64,000 nt of DNA, taken from contig CAKSZH010000005.1 in NCBI GenBank assembly GCA_934525675.1, forward strand, positions 62,001-126,000, read 5' to 3'. A program made the position numbers and the translations under genes. Origin of the DNA: an uncultured Eubacteriales bacterium (lineage in GTDB: Bacteria; Bacillota; Clostridia; Oscillospirales; CAG-272). Positions 7,665 through 17,167 of the stretch are shown in pieces (the stretch's first letter is position 1; the number at the start of each line of letters is the position of its first letter). The notes under the pieces are model-generated. The model was not told the origin of the DNA and ran no database searches. It worked only from the letters and a program-made list of their open reading frames with translations.

Positions 7665-8324
7665 TTAGAAATGTACGTTTCCATACCTGAATGTTAAGTA
7701 AAAAATGAGAATCAGGACCACGACGGAGACCGCCAACATGATACGGTATTTCTTATTGTTTCGCTCTTGCATTTTTGTGATACTGGGATCATGATGGTTT
7801 GAGATGTGTCCCGTGATTTTAGGTCCTTCCAACGTAGTCCTTTCCGTGATGTACTTCTGACACACTTCATACAATTCATAAGAAAAAGGAAAAGTCAAAG
7901 TACGTTTGTCATAGAATAATCCCCAGACTACACCGGGATAGTACGCTCGGAGCTCCAGATAATCCGGGTTTTCCGACAGACAGATGTAATTCTCCTTGGT
8001 CGGCGTAAGACCACATACGGAGTATTTTTTGATGTCCTCCCAATGCAGTTCCCGTTTTATTTTCCCTTTGCGGGAAACCACTCGGATTCCGGAGGCGTCT
8101 GCTTGAATTCTTCCAAAGCCCAAATCCATATGAAACCATGCCAACCCGGCTATGAACCCAAAATTCAAAAACAACCAAAGGGGAATTAGCATAACATTCC
8201 ACAGCCATCCGGTAACACAAAATGCATAAATTATCATTCCGAGTATCAGCGTGTTTGCGAATACAGCTCCACAGATTATAGCCAAAGCCGGAAATACTTG
8301 ACCAAATGAAAATTTGTATTTCAT
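7665..8324 (-). CDS. Membrane protein coupled to the RHS gene, candidate immunity protein
   Basis: About 219 residues from ATG at 8324, two bases after the RHS stop (TGA 8329-8327). A TTG at 8330 overlapping that stop is an alternative start. Two hydrophobic segments lie at about 10-70, followed by a PH-like soluble part (GIRVVSRKGKIKRELHWEDI, then the phrase WGLFYDKRTLTF) and a final membrane segment near 195-212. Translational coupling directly behind the RHS gene and the membrane location fit an immunity protein for the active toxin tip, particularly if that tip acts on membranes. No family is recognised, so this role rests on position. Confidence 0.6.
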   Translation of the reverse strand: MKYKFSFGQVFPALAIICGAVFANTLILGMIIYAFCVTGWLWNVMLIPLWLFLNFGFIAGLAWFHMDLGFGRIQADASGIRVVSRKGKIKRELHWEDIKKYSVCGLTPTKENYICLSENPDYLELRAYYPGVVWGLFYDKRTLTFPFSYELYEVCQKYITERTTLEGPKITGHISNHHDPSITKMQERNNKKYRIMLAVSVVVLILIFYLTFRYGNVHF

Positions 8325-8326
8325 AT

Positions 8327-11300
8327 TCAATTCGCATACACGGGAACCGCGGTAACTCCCGGGTTCTTTAACCTTTCATTTTGTTGTTTGATTGCCTCTT
8401 GTATGCAGTGAACACCAAATTGTATCGTTGAAGAAATCATATCATACATTGTGGTGTTTACAATTGTTTCGATCTTTCCGCCTCCCGGAACAATCAGGGA
8501 TATTGTGGAAATTAACGAACATTCTACACCAGACTGAACGGCTCTCGGCAAATCTACAGTAATTTCTTTTCCTTGAAAAGCGTCAGATGCTACTTGAGTT
8601 AATTCATCCACTACAATTCCGGTTGCAAAATTAGTTATGGCAACGAATACTGCTGCCGAACTGACTGAGGTAACAAGCCCCGTTGCGATATCTTCTGCTA
8701 CGCATCCCGTAATTGCTCCACTGATGAGTCCAATTGCTGCAGATTCCAGAACACTTTCCCACATATTACTGCCGGTCACCAGTGCATTTAAGGCTCCATA
8801 TGCGGCACCAACCACTGCGCCGCAAGCAGCTCCGGCTATCGCACCAAACCACCCGTTTCCGTTCGGGTCAGTCCGCATCACCGGATTATTCTCACAATAT
8901 GCGAACATATTGTTGCCGAGCAAACCGCCGTTCAGCTGTCCATCCGCATTGATGAATCGTCCTACATAGGAATCATAATATCTGGACTGGAGGTAGTACA
9001 GATTGGTTTCCGTATCGAGGTAATACCCTCTGTACCGGAACGGATTCATTGTGCCGATGCCGTTGGTATTCGTCAGGACGGTGCAGTTGCCCCAGGCGTC
9101 ATAGCAATAGGAGGCGACTTTAGTGCCGCTGTCGTTGTACACCGCGACAATGTTTCCAAAGAGGTCTTTCTCGAAGAAATACCGGTCAAACACCCCTTCA
9201 CCGTAAGTATTCTTTCGGTAACACATTCCGACAGGACTGCCGGATTCGTCGTAGAGGTAAACCAGATAGTTGTTGCCCCATGTCTCCGCGACGATTCGCC
9301 CGCCGTCAAGGGTATAAGTGTGCGTCACACCATCCACCGTTTTGGTGGTGCGGATTCCGTCGGCGTTGTAGGTGAAGGAAAGTGTCTTTCCGTTCGCCGT
9401 TGCCGTCGCGAGCTGTCTGCCGTTCTTCCACGTGAAGGTGTACGCCGTTCTGCCGTAATAGGTCAAGGGGTTTCCGATCGCGTCATAGGTGATCGTGTGC
9501 CCCTTGTACGACGTCAGGAGGTCGCCCCACGAGACATCGGTATACTGATAGACATTGGTGTAGACCGGTGTCTTACCGGACAGACTGTCACCTTCGTTAA
9601 TCGTCAGTTGGTATGCTTCCTTATACAGGATATTGCCTGCCTTGTCGTAGGTGTAATAGTAGGTATAGTTCTTCTCGCGGTTGTCCTCGCGGACCAGTTG
9701 TCCGAGGTCGTCGTAGGTGTAGCGGACGAGCACATAGTTTCCGCCGTTGGTGATTTTGGTAATGTTCCCGTTTATGTCATAGGTGTATTTCCATTCGGAG
9801 GTCGTGGTTCCGTTCACCTGATTGTTGACGGAGCCGACATAGTCCGTGGCATAATCCGTGCCGTCAAGGTAGGTGTAGTGGGAATTCAGGCGGAACGAAG
9901 GGTCGTCCAAAGAAACGTATTTATAGCCGATCCGGTTGAATGCATCCCTGATATACTCAATTTGCAGGGGGGAATTGGTGCTCCCTGGGAAATTGACCTT
10001 GACAGAGGAAAGTACATTTTTTGAATCGTTATAGATATATTCATACTGAAAAGACCCCGTTGTCGTACTTCCATCCGATTTTACATAGTTCAGGTAATAT
10101 TGTTCAAATTTGAGCCTGGACTGCGTGTCGTAACTATACGCTTTCCGATTCAGAATCTGATTCGTTTCCGAGTCCACTTCATAGTAGCCCATCAGGCGCT
10201 GATTCTGATTGTACAGATACTGATAGGTACTACCTGAGAAACTGTCCCGGCTTTCCGCCAGATTTCCGTTCTTGTCGTAGCGGTAAGTGACGGTTCCGGA
10301 CTGAGTTCCATTACCTGAAGTGTAGCATATTTGAGAAACTCTGTCAAGGTTGTCGTAGGTATATGTGACAGTCGTTCCGTTCCCGTAGGTCATGCTGGAC
10401 AGCTTCCCGTCGTTTTCCCGGTAGGTGTATCCGACCAGCTTGCGGTTTCCGGCAGAGATTTCCGACGGATTGTCAAACGGATCATAGGAAAACGTGTATG
10501 TGGTACTTTCGGTTGTGATGGTACTGAGGTTTCCGGCAACGTAGGTATATGTTACTTCCGAAAGGTCGGTCGGATTCACGATTCCCGTGCCGGAGGCAGT
10601 AAACTGCGCGGTCTGGGCGCCGGTCATCCTGCCGAACAGATCATAGGAATACACGGTTGCCGTAGAATCGGGATTGACGGAAGCGGTGACCTGTCCGGTC
10701 GCTTCGTCGTAGAAGTAACGATGAACCTGTCCGGTACCGAGATCATTTTCCGCAACCAACAGTCCGAACAAGCGGGAAGAGGGGTCCTTGTTGTACGTGT
10801 AGCAGATCGTTTTAGTCGGCTTTATCAGGTTTCCGTTACTGTCTTTCGATGCTGCCGCCGAAGTCCGTTGCAACAACCCGTAACCGTCCCATACGGATTT
10901 TTCTGTATACAATTGGGTAAACTGAGCCGATCCGCTGACCTTGCTGACCGTTTTGCCCGTCTGGCGACGGTTGTCATCATATGTATAGACCGTTCTGTCT
11001 CCGTAGTTTGATGAAACCGTTTCGACATCCCCGTCACCTGTGTATGTGTAGGTGAGTGTTTTCTCGGCGGTGGTAGCGGTTTTTACTCGCCCGTTATCAT
11101 CATACTCGTATTTTGTTGTAACGGAAAAATCGCCGCTTTGGTCAAGACCTACAAAGATATTGTCGAAACAGACTTCGTCGTACTGATAGTCATATTCGCA
11201 GGAGATGGTGATTTCCATCAGCTTGGAACCGGATTCCAATTGAAACTCTCCGCTGACATACAACCACTGTCCGTTAATTTTCGGAAAATCTACCGGAATA

Positions 11301-14300
11301 TCTTTTGTTTTATCGATATACGTATATGATTCACTTGAATTTTCGGAGTAGACTCGTTCTTTGTATTTGACGTGCAGGTTCAGCCGGAAGCTGCTGAAGA
11401 ATTTGATTTTATTGCTACTTGCGTTCTCATAACTCATTCCGGTCATTTGTGAAACCGCTTTGGCAAAACCGGAGAAGAAAATGGTTGCGTTTGTGTCAAG
11501 TGTCTTTGATCCGGAAAAGACCGTCTGCGAGAAGAAACGTTTTTCGCCCGGTTCGCCGACGAGGATCATTCTTTCCTGATCAAGTGCTTCCGCGCCAAGC
11601 CTTGTGTAGCAGTAATCCGGGTTATAGTCCCAGAAATCCGCAAGCGTATAGCCGTGGCTGGGATCGCCTGTGACGGCAAAGCCGGCGAAGTTTACCAGGT
11701 TGACAGGTGAGATGCCGATTTCACGAGCCAGCATTACGTCGTCCAGATAGACGGTCTGTGCCGTCGATGTGTCAGAAGAAACATGGATCCGGATGTCAAC
11801 CATTCCCGATCCCCTGATGGTAAAGGTCAGGGAGCCGCGTATATATTGCCCGATCGTCCCTTCGGGAACCGGAACCGTTCCGGTCAATTGGGAATCGGCA
11901 GTTGTTGCGGGGCCGGGGAGTACTTCCATTCTCACGGCTGCATTTCCCGACGGAATATTCGCCATCAGGGACAACGTATAAGTGCCCGATTCCAGGTACA
12001 GCTTCTGAGACAGAAGCTTTTCTCCCTTGCCGGTCAACGAAATTTTCGCAGAATTTGCTCCGCTGTAAGAGTGATTATTAGCGGAAGAAACCCCGGAAGT
12101 CGGATACGACCAATACTGTAAGCCCTTTTCAAAGCTGCCGTTCATGAGCATGTTGACAGCATTAAAATTGGCGGTGCTGACGGATTCCGGCTTGTTCTGC
12201 TTTTTTAAGTTGTCGGTTGCGTCGGCATATGTGCCGCTTGCCGCGCCGTAGATCTGTTTGCGGGAAAGATCGGTGGCATAGGAGGATACACACCTGCCGT
12301 AGGAGTCAAACGAATGGCAGGTCAGCAGGTCGTCCGACGTACCGTATACATCATCCTTACCGCTGCTTCTCGCTTCCGAATAGTGATCCTGATAGGTGAA
12401 TCCGCAGGTCTGCCCCGCTTTTTCCGTGCCGGAATACTCCGTCACTTGTGTCACATGCCCGGAGGTCCATGTATATCGGATCTGATATTGCGTCAGCCCG
12501 TCCTTTGCCGAGATCAGATGTCCGTCGGAGTCATACTGATACTCCGAAAGACTTGTCGCGCTCTGACCCGCGCCTGAATGCCGGTAAAGGACACCGGTCA
12601 GGTAGTTTCCGGTGTAGTTGAAGGTGTAGCTTGTTTTTGCCACGGGATCATAGATACTACTCAGCCGGTTTGACGAATATGACAGAGTGAAGCAGACAAC
12701 ACTCTGCTCCTCACCGATATATTGCTTACGGACTTGCGTGATTTTGCCGGCAGAATCGCAGTCAAACCACAATTGGTTGCCGCTGGTGTCCGTGATTTTT
12801 GTCAGTACATATCCGCCTAATGTAATTCGGGAAAAGGTTCGGACAGTACCATCCGCGCTTTTTATTTCCAGACTGTCATTACCGGTGGTACAAAGTTCGG
12901 CTCCAAGACCGTCCTCGTCACAATAAAAGTCATCCGAATCTTCGGCAAAAGTGTGTCTGACACCGTTCCCGTCACGCCAATGATATAAATACTGTGTCTC
13001 ACCGTTTGTGAGCGTAATCTCTGTTTTCAGCACGGTTTCATTTGCGTTTAACCGGAAACCGTACCCAAAAAAGCCTCTCGAATAGGGAACCATTGATTCT
13101 TCTCCGGCTGCTACATACGAATACGGAATTCCGGCAAATTCAGTGTCATACACAAAGGACAGCGTATAGTTCAGCAGATTTTCTCCGGTGGACAGCATCG
13201 GGATCAGGAAAGTCAGACCTCCGGTCATCCGGTTGACATACCCGGTCCCCGCCATCCCGGCGGACTGACTTGCATAGCTCCAATAATCCGCTACACCGGC
13301 GATACAACGGTAACGAATCTTCAGTCTCGGCTTTGTTTCCCCTGTTGTAATATCCGGAGAGGCAAAACACAAACTGCCTGTTGCGGTGGATTCGTCCACC
13401 TGAGAGAGGGCGAACCCAAACATATCGCCCCCATCCTGCCAGTGCTGCACGATTTCGGTGACGTCCCAAGAATATATAGCGTTCTTTTTGTTGACCCGGC
13501 AAAAATCCACGGGAGAATCGGCAAGAGTACCTTTCTTATCCGTGTTGTGAGTTTGGTAATTCATCCCCCTGTCCCAGCCGGAAAGAACTTCATAAATACC
13601 CACATAACTATTGTTCTGAGATCCCGACGAGCTCGCTTCCTGCAAGCATAACGCGGAGAAGGTTGCGTCAGTGATGTACGCGTTTGCCGGTATCTGTAAA
13701 GATGTATATTCGTCAGTAGGTTTCCAGTATGAAATTTCACCGGAGCCAACATATAAATGCTCGGATGAGTGGAAAGAGCTTGTTTGGAGGTGTTTGCTGA
13801 TACTGACTGAGGTTGCTCGTCCGGAAATTGGGGTGTACACCGCCGGGTCAACCGTCACCGGATAAGCGCGATCCGGCGAATTCACGTAGTCCTTCGGCAG
13901 GTGTACCGTCAGGGTCAGAGTGTTCCCGCTTCCCGTCAGCGTATAATAGGCACCGTCCGCTACTGCACCCGCATTGTCATAGACATACGGGGCGGGAATA
14001 TAGTACACGGTATCGCCGTCCGTGTTCAGAAGGGAAACGGAGCCGTCTTCGTTCAACAAAGCAGTCAGATTGTTCAGTTTCATCCGGAAGGAGTATTCGC
14101 AGATCCCGCTCGGCTCCTTGACGATCAGATTCTCCTTGACCGCCCCGGCGCTTGTGATATATTCCAGATCCACTCCGTCAAGGATGTTTTCATACCGCAT
14201 CGTGGAGGAAAGCCGTCCGAGGTCGGTCAGCTTGTTGATCGGATCCGGATCATCTTCGGAAGCGTTCGGAACGACCGTTCCGTCAGTCCCTTTGATCGCA

Positions 14301-14731
14301 CCGACTAAGGAAAAAGTCAGTTTGGCATTACCGTTATGCAGGGTAAACAGGTTTTCGTTACCGGTGATTTTTTTGGCAAATTTGATTCTTGCATCGGTAG
14401 TGGAATACTCTCCGCCGATCAAAGAAAGACGGCTGTCGATCTCCTGCCACTGACCTTCGTCATCCAGGTAATGTACCGGGGACGCATAGGTGACTGCGAG
14501 ATAACTGCCGTCTTGTAGATGTATGTGTTTGACATTTTCCTCACGCAAAGAAGTCTCCTCGTAAATTTCTCCGGGGAGAATATTCGTCGGATTTTCTGAT
14601 TCAACTGTTTCCTGGTTTTCCTCGCCGGGTACTGTTGTGTCCTCCATGGCAAACGCATAGAGCGGCAAAGTCATGACTGCAAGTATTACTGCAAGTACTA
14701 CGGAAAGCAATCGGATGCTTTTGTTGAACAT
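8327..14731 (-). CDS. Secreted RHS/YD-repeat polymorphic toxin
   Basis: 2134 residues from ATG at 14731. AAAGGATC lies 7 nt upstream, and the longer frame to 14800 has no ribosome binding site and would bury the signal peptide. Residues 1-28 are a Sec signal peptide (LLSVVLAVILAVMTL, then ALYAFA-like cleavage region). A DNRLRE-like beta domain lies near 310-450. Carbohydrate-binding-like jelly-roll segments lie near 860-1010 and 1110-1190. YD/RHS repeats run from about 1200 to 1880, and the RHS core motif (RYRGYYLDTETNLYYLQSRYYD) is near 1905. The last ~180 residues form the variable tip, with Gly/Ala-rich hydrophobic stretches and no catalytic motif I know. The protein is expected to be exported, to form a beta-cocoon shell, and to deliver the tip to competitors. 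Confidence 0.88.
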   Translation of the reverse strand: MFNKSIRLLSVVLAVILAVMTLPLYAFAMEDTTVPGEENQETVESENPTNILPGEIYEETSLREENVKHIHLQDGSYLAVTYASPVHYLDDEGQWQEIDSRLSLIGGEYSTTDARIKFAKKITGNENLFTLHNGNAKLTFSLVGAIKGTDGTVVPNASEDDPDPINKLTDLGRLSSTMRYENILDGVDLEYITSAGAVKENLIVKEPSGICEYSFRMKLNNLTALLNEDGSVSLLNTDGDTVYYIPAPYVYDNAGAVADGAYYTLTGSGNTLTLTVHLPKDYVNSPDRAYPVTVDPAVYTPISGRATSVSISKHLQTSSFHSSEHLYVGSGEISYWKPTDEYTSLQIPANAYITDATFSALCLQEASSSGSQNNSYVGIYEVLSGWDRGMNYQTHNTDKKGTLADSPVDFCRVNKKNAIYSWDVTEIVQHWQDGGDMFGFALSQVDESTATGSLCFASPDITTGETKPRLKIRYRCIAGVADYWSYASQSAGMAGTGYVNRMTGGLTFLIPMLSTGENLLNYTLSFVYDTEFAGIPYSYVAAGEESMVPYSRGFFGYGFRLNANETVLKTEITLTNGETQYLYHWRDGNGVRHTFAEDSDDFYCDEDGLGAELCTTGNDSLEIKSADGTVRTFSRITLGGYVLTKITDTSGNQLWFDCDSAGKITQVRKQYIGEEQSVVCFTLSYSSNRLSSIYDPVAKTSYTFNYTGNYLTGVLYRHSGAGQSATSLSEYQYDSDGHLISAKDGLTQYQIRYTWTSGHVTQVTEYSGTEKAGQTCGFTYQDHYSEARSSGKDDVYGTSDDLLTCHSFDSYGRCVSSYATDLSRKQIYGAASGTYADATDNLKKQNKPESVSTANFNAVNMLMNGSFEKGLQYWSYPTSGVSSANNHSYSGANSAKISLTGKGEKLLSQKLYLESGTYTLSLMANIPSGNAAVRMEVLPGPATTADSQLTGTVPVPEGTIGQYIRGSLTFTIRGSGMVDIRIHVSSDTSTAQTVYLDDVMLAREIGISPVNLVNFAGFAVTGDPSHGYTLADFWDYNPDYCYTRLGAEALDQERMILVGEPGEKRFFSQTVFSGSKTLDTNATIFFSGFAKAVSQMTGMSYENASSNKIKFFSSFRLNLHVKYKERVYSENSSESYTYIDKTKDIPVDFPKINGQWLYVSGEFQLESGSKLMEITISCEYDYQYDEVCFDNIFVGLDQSGDFSVTTKYEYDDNGRVKTATTAEKTLTYTYTGDGDVETVSSNYGDRTVYTYDDNRRQTGKTVSKVSGSAQFTQLYTEKSVWDGYGLLQRTSAAASKDSNGNLIKPTKTICYTYNKDPSSRLFGLLVAENDLGTGQVHRYFYDEATGQVTASVNPDSTATVYSYDLFGRMTGAQTAQFTASGTGIVNPTDLSEVTYTYVAGNLSTITTESTTYTFSYDPFDNPSEISAGNRKLVGYTYRENDGKLSSMTYGNGTTVTYTYDNLDRVSQICYTSGNGTQSGTVTYRYDKNGNLAESRDSFSGSTYQYLYNQNQRLMGYYEVDSETNQILNRKAYSYDTQSRLKFEQYYLNYVKSDGSTTTGSFQYEYIYNDSKNVLSSVKVNFPGSTNSPLQIEYIRDAFNRIGYKYVSLDDPSFRLNSHYTYLDGTDYATDYVGSVNNQVNGTTTSEWKYTYDINGNITKITNGGNYVLVRYTYDDLGQLVREDNREKNYTYYYTYDKAGNILYKEAYQLTINEGDSLSGKTPVYTNVYQYTDVSWGDLLTSYKGHTITYDAIGNPLTYYGRTAYTFTWKNGRQLATATANGKTLSFTYNADGIRTTKTVDGVTHTYTLDGGRIVAETWGNNYLVYLYDESGSPVGMCYRKNTYGEGVFDRYFFEKDLFGNIVAVYNDSGTKVASYCYDAWGNCTVLTNTNGIGTMNPFRYRGYYLDTETNLYYLQSRYYDSYVGRFINADGQLNGGLLGNNMFAYCENNPVMRTDPNGNGWFGAIAGAACGAVVGAAYGALNALVTGSNMWESVLESAAIGLISGAITGCVAEDIATGLVTSVSSAAVFVAITNFATGIVVDELTQVASDAFQGKEITVDLPRAVQSGVECSLISTISLIVPGGGKIETIVNTTMYDMISSTIQFGVHCIQEAIKQQNERLKNPGVTAVPVYAN

Positions 14732-14865
14732 TTCTGATCCTTTCTTTAATGTTTTGATGCCCGGTATCGCAAAATCTGCGGATACGGGCGGGTGAATCAT
14801 GTTGCGAGGGAAATAGTTTAAATAATTATTTGCGCCAATACTGACAAAAACCTCCGTTCATACCA

Positions 14866-14894
14866 AGTATATACCTGCTATGCATAAATGTCAA
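14866..14894 (-). promoter_or_regulatory. Sigma-A promoter of the RHS gene
   Basis: The minus strand reads TTGACA (14894-14889), 17 nt, TATACT (14871-14866). This gives a leader of about 130 nt before the start at 14731. Confidence 0.7.
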
Positions 14895-14995
14895 TATATG
14901 ACTGGTAAATTTTGAATTAAAGATTGCATATGGGAAAGATCTTAAAAAGGCGATGAAAAATTCAAATATCCACGTTCGTAAAACAGCAGAAAAAT

Positions 14996-15034
14996 TAGCC
15001 TCCCAACTCAAAAGAGAAGGGAGGCTATTTTTTA
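14996..15034 (+). terminator. Intrinsic terminator, plus strand
   Basis: TAGCCTCCC (14996-15004) pairs with GGGAGGCTA (15019-15027) and is followed by TTTTTTA. The gene it served is no longer recognisable. Confidence 0.65.
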
Positions 15035-15070
15035 TTTACGTTAAATGCTCAAGCGATAGACGGTGTGTAA

Positions 15071-15985
15071 CTAAAAAAGACGACTACGTATTATCAGATA
15101 TACGCCGAGAGGCACATCATCCCTTATTTTGAGCCGTTGCGGCTGTCTCTGCGTGATTTAAAGCCTAAACATATCCAAGAATACTATCAGCACAAATACA
15201 CGTCAGGAAGGCTGGATAATAAACCGGGAGGGCTGTCGATTCCGTCAATTAAAAAACATGGTATTGTCATCAAGGAAGTTCTTGACGATGCCGTGTTGGA
15301 AGAGCTGATTGTTCGCAACCCGGCAGTCGGTGTGAAACTTCCTGCGAAGAACCTTTCCATGCGGGAAGAAGTTTTTTTGACATCAGAAACCGCAAACGAA
15401 GTGCTGAAGGCATTCGATGGGCATCCTCTGCAGGCGCTTGTGTACACAACGTTGTATTATGGTCTGAGGCGCTCGGAAGTTTTGGGGCTGCGGTGGAATA
15501 CGATTGACTTTGAAAAAAATACTCTTACAATCAACCACACCGTGGTCAAAAACCGAACGATCGTTGAAAAAGACACGGTAAAAACACAGAGCAGTTATCA
15601 CACGTATGTTCTGATTGATGACGTGAAAAAAGTGCTTCTGCAGGAACGTGACCGGCGGAGGGAACGTATGAAGGAGCTCGGGAGGCAATACAAAAAGTCG
15701 GACTATGTTTTTACGTGGGAAGACGGCACGCTGTATCGTCCCGATTACATCACGCGGTCGTTCCGGCGGGTACTCAAAAAGCATAATCTCCCCCAAATGC
15801 GTTTTCATGATCTTCGCCATAGCACTGCAAGTATTCTGTACGATAAAGGCTGGGACTTGAAGGATATCCAGAGCTGGCTGCGGCATTCCAGCATCGACGT
15901 GACAAGTGACATTTACACGCACATCACCGAGGATCGTAAGGCCAGAATGGCAGAAGATCTTAACTCGACTTTCAGAATCGGCTGA
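15071..15985 (+). pseudogene. Tyrosine recombinase (integrase), 5'-truncated
   Basis: The catalytic domain is complete: YGLRRSEVLGLRW (first Arg), HDLRHS (His-x-x-Arg) about 225 codons after the TTG at 15137, LRHSS and the DIYTHI tyrosine near residue 259. The core-binding domain is also readable upstream of TTG 15137 in the same frame (YYQIYAERHIIPYFEPL), back to a TAA at 15068. No ATG or ribosome binding site precedes it, and the N-terminal arm-binding domain of Tn916-type integrases (about 60 residues) is missing. The gene could make a 282-aa product from TTG 15137 but is probably inactive. It lies on the 3' side of tRNA-Pro, as expected for an element integrated there. Confidence 0.8.
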
Positions 15986-16208
15986 ACGATTTTTGCAGAA
16001 AAGTGCCAAATAATTGTCGTAAGTTTTGGAACTCCGGTGGTAGAAAGTTTGTATCCCGTCGATGAGATGGGCGTAATAATGCTCCAATGTTAAGGGAGTT
16101 CTCTAATTTCCGTATAGGGAACCAAACAAGTCGCATACCTGATTTTATATATTGGTCAGATGAATGAGTTCAGTTGTGTAACCTAAATTAGATAAAGGAG
16201 AAGGCGTT

Positions 16209-16502
16209 ATGCTAACCGTAAACAAAACTACTAATTGGTTAACGGGAGAATTTACGAAAGAAGAGTTAAAAATCGATAAAACATTGGCGCTGATTGCAGC
16301 TGAACTCCGATTTAAAAGAATTAATCTGGGGCTGAATCAAAAAGAATTTGCGAAAAGGCTGGGAGTTTCACAAGAATTGGTTTCCAGATGGGAAAGTGGA
16401 ACGTACAATTTTACTATAACTACGCTCATGAAAATTTGTGATAACTTGGGTCTTTTGTTCGAACCTCAAATGAATCAAATTGATGTTAAAGAACAAGTCT
16501 AA
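16209..16502 (+). CDS. Small XRE-family transcriptional regulator
   Basis: 97 residues with a helix-turn-helix at about 28-82 (LGLNQKEFAKRLGVSQELVS, then RWESGTYNFTITTL). AAAGGAGAAGGCG precedes the ATG. The layout (30-residue lead, central HTH, short tail) matches antitoxin-like or phage/ICE regulators, but no toxin gene adjoins it. It sits between the integrase remnant and tRNA-Pro and most likely controlled the lost element. Confidence 0.8.
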   Translation: MLTVNKTTNWLTGEFTKEELKIDKTLALIAAELRFKRINLGLNQKEFAKRLGVSQELVSRWESGTYNFTITTLMKICDNLGLLFEPQMNQIDVKEQV

Positions 16503-16539
16503 TATTCTTTTGGCGATCATCTTGAGAAAGGAGACACAT

Positions 16540-16647
16540 ATGCATTATATATTCTGGTTTTCAAATCGACCCCGTAGCCCCACAAACGGAGATATTGCAC
16601 AAGAATTTTGCCTTACCGAAACGCCTTGCGCAAGGGTCAAAAAATAG
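16540..16647 (+). CDS. Micro-ORF of 35 residues with a strong ribosome binding site
   Basis: GAAAGGAG stands 7 nt before ATG 16540. The product (MHYIFWFSNRPRSPTNG, then DIAQEFCLTETPCARVKK) has no known family. It follows the XRE gene by 37 nt and would be cotranscribed. It may be a real small protein of the mobile element or the start of a truncated gene. Confidence 0.35.
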   Translation: MHYIFWFSNRPRSPTNGDIAQEFCLTETPCARVKK

Positions 16648-16655
16648 GTGTTTTG

Positions 16656-16745
16656 ATGCGGATTGAAAATCATTTTGGAGAAAATCCGGCAAAACACGTA
16701 TCCGGAGAAAAACCTAAATACTGCCTTGCAAAACGTGTTGTCTAA
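16656..16745 (+). CDS. Second micro-ORF, 29 residues
   Basis: ATG 16656 lies eight bases after the stop of the preceding micro-ORF. The product (MRIENHFGENPAKHVSGEKP, then KYCLAKRVV) is not recognised and no clear ribosome binding site exists. It is listed because the tight spacing suggests remnants of an element gene pair. Confidence 0.2.
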   Translation: MRIENHFGENPAKHVSGEKPKYCLAKRVV

Positions 16746-16762
16746 AACGGTGAGTTGATGCA

Positions 16763-16793
16763 ATTCGTAGAGGAATTCGTAGAAGATTCGTAG
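16763..16793 (+). repeat. Three tandem copies of ATTCGTAGARG
   Basis: ATTCGTAG occurs at 16763, 16775 and 16786, spaced 12 and 11 bases. The array lies between the element genes and tRNA-Pro, where arm-type integrase or excisionase sites would be expected. This function is inference. Confidence 0.45.
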
Positions 16794-16904
16794 AAGTCAA
16801 ATCGCAAAAATTTTGAGTTGCTCTTTCCTTTGTGCAAAATAGTGCAAAAAGCAAAGAATAAGCTCCAAATCATAATGCAAAATGCACTAAAATTTGAAGC
16901 TTTT

Positions 16905-16980
16905 TGGTCTGAGTGACACGACTTGAACGTGCGGCCTCTACCACCCCAAGGTAGCGCGCTACCAACTGCGCCACACCCAG
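16905..16980 (-). tRNA. tRNA-Pro (UGG)
   Basis: The minus strand folds as a full cloverleaf: acceptor CTGGGTG/CACTCAG, D arm GGCGCAGTTGGTAGC, anticodon loop CTTGGGG (anticodon TGG at 16948-16946), T loop GTTCAAG and an encoded CCA (16908-16905). The 3' end faces the integrase remnant and the accessory DNA. Confidence 0.93.
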
Positions 16981-17110
16981 ATGTCTTACGACCTTGATAT
17001 TTTAGCACACTGCGCATCCATTGTCAATACCTTTCCAAGAAATTTTTCGGAAAATCACGGAAGCCAGAAATACTGGGGCATAAAAATTCTCATTTTTTTG
17101 TAAAAATCCC

Positions 17111-17139
17111 TTGACAAAAAGATTCCGGTATGCTAATAT
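17111..17139 (+). promoter_or_regulatory. Sigma-A promoter of tRNA-Arg
   Basis: TTGACA (17111-17116), 17-nt spacer, TATAAT-like TAATAT (17134-17139), about 28 nt upstream of the mature tRNA. Confidence 0.8.
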
Positions 17140-17167
17140 ATACGGGTACGCGAAAAGCGTGCGATAT

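Larger units (their letters stand above)
14732..15070. other. Intergenic region between the RHS gene and the integrase remnant
   Basis: Apart from the minus-strand promoter at 14866-14894 and the plus-strand hairpin at 14996-15027, no gene is supported. A short plus-strand frame around 14954-15060 (NSNIHVRKTAEKLASQ) may be the tail of a lost gene that the hairpin used to terminate. Confidence 0.4.

Noticed and set aside
9320..10024. Plus-strand frame of 234 codons inside the RHS gene
   Set aside because: Antisense to YD repeats; repeated codons give long mirror frames. No start signal.
14732..14800. Earlier start of the RHS gene at 14800
   Set aside because: No ribosome binding site, and it would place 23 polar residues before the signal peptide.
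15137..15985. Intact integrase starting at TTG 15137
   Set aside because: Core-binding residues continue in frame upstream of the TTG without any start or ribosome site, so the gene is truncated rather than short.
16763..16793. CRISPR-like tandem repeat
   Set aside because: Units are only 11-12 nt with no spacers and no cas genes nearby.
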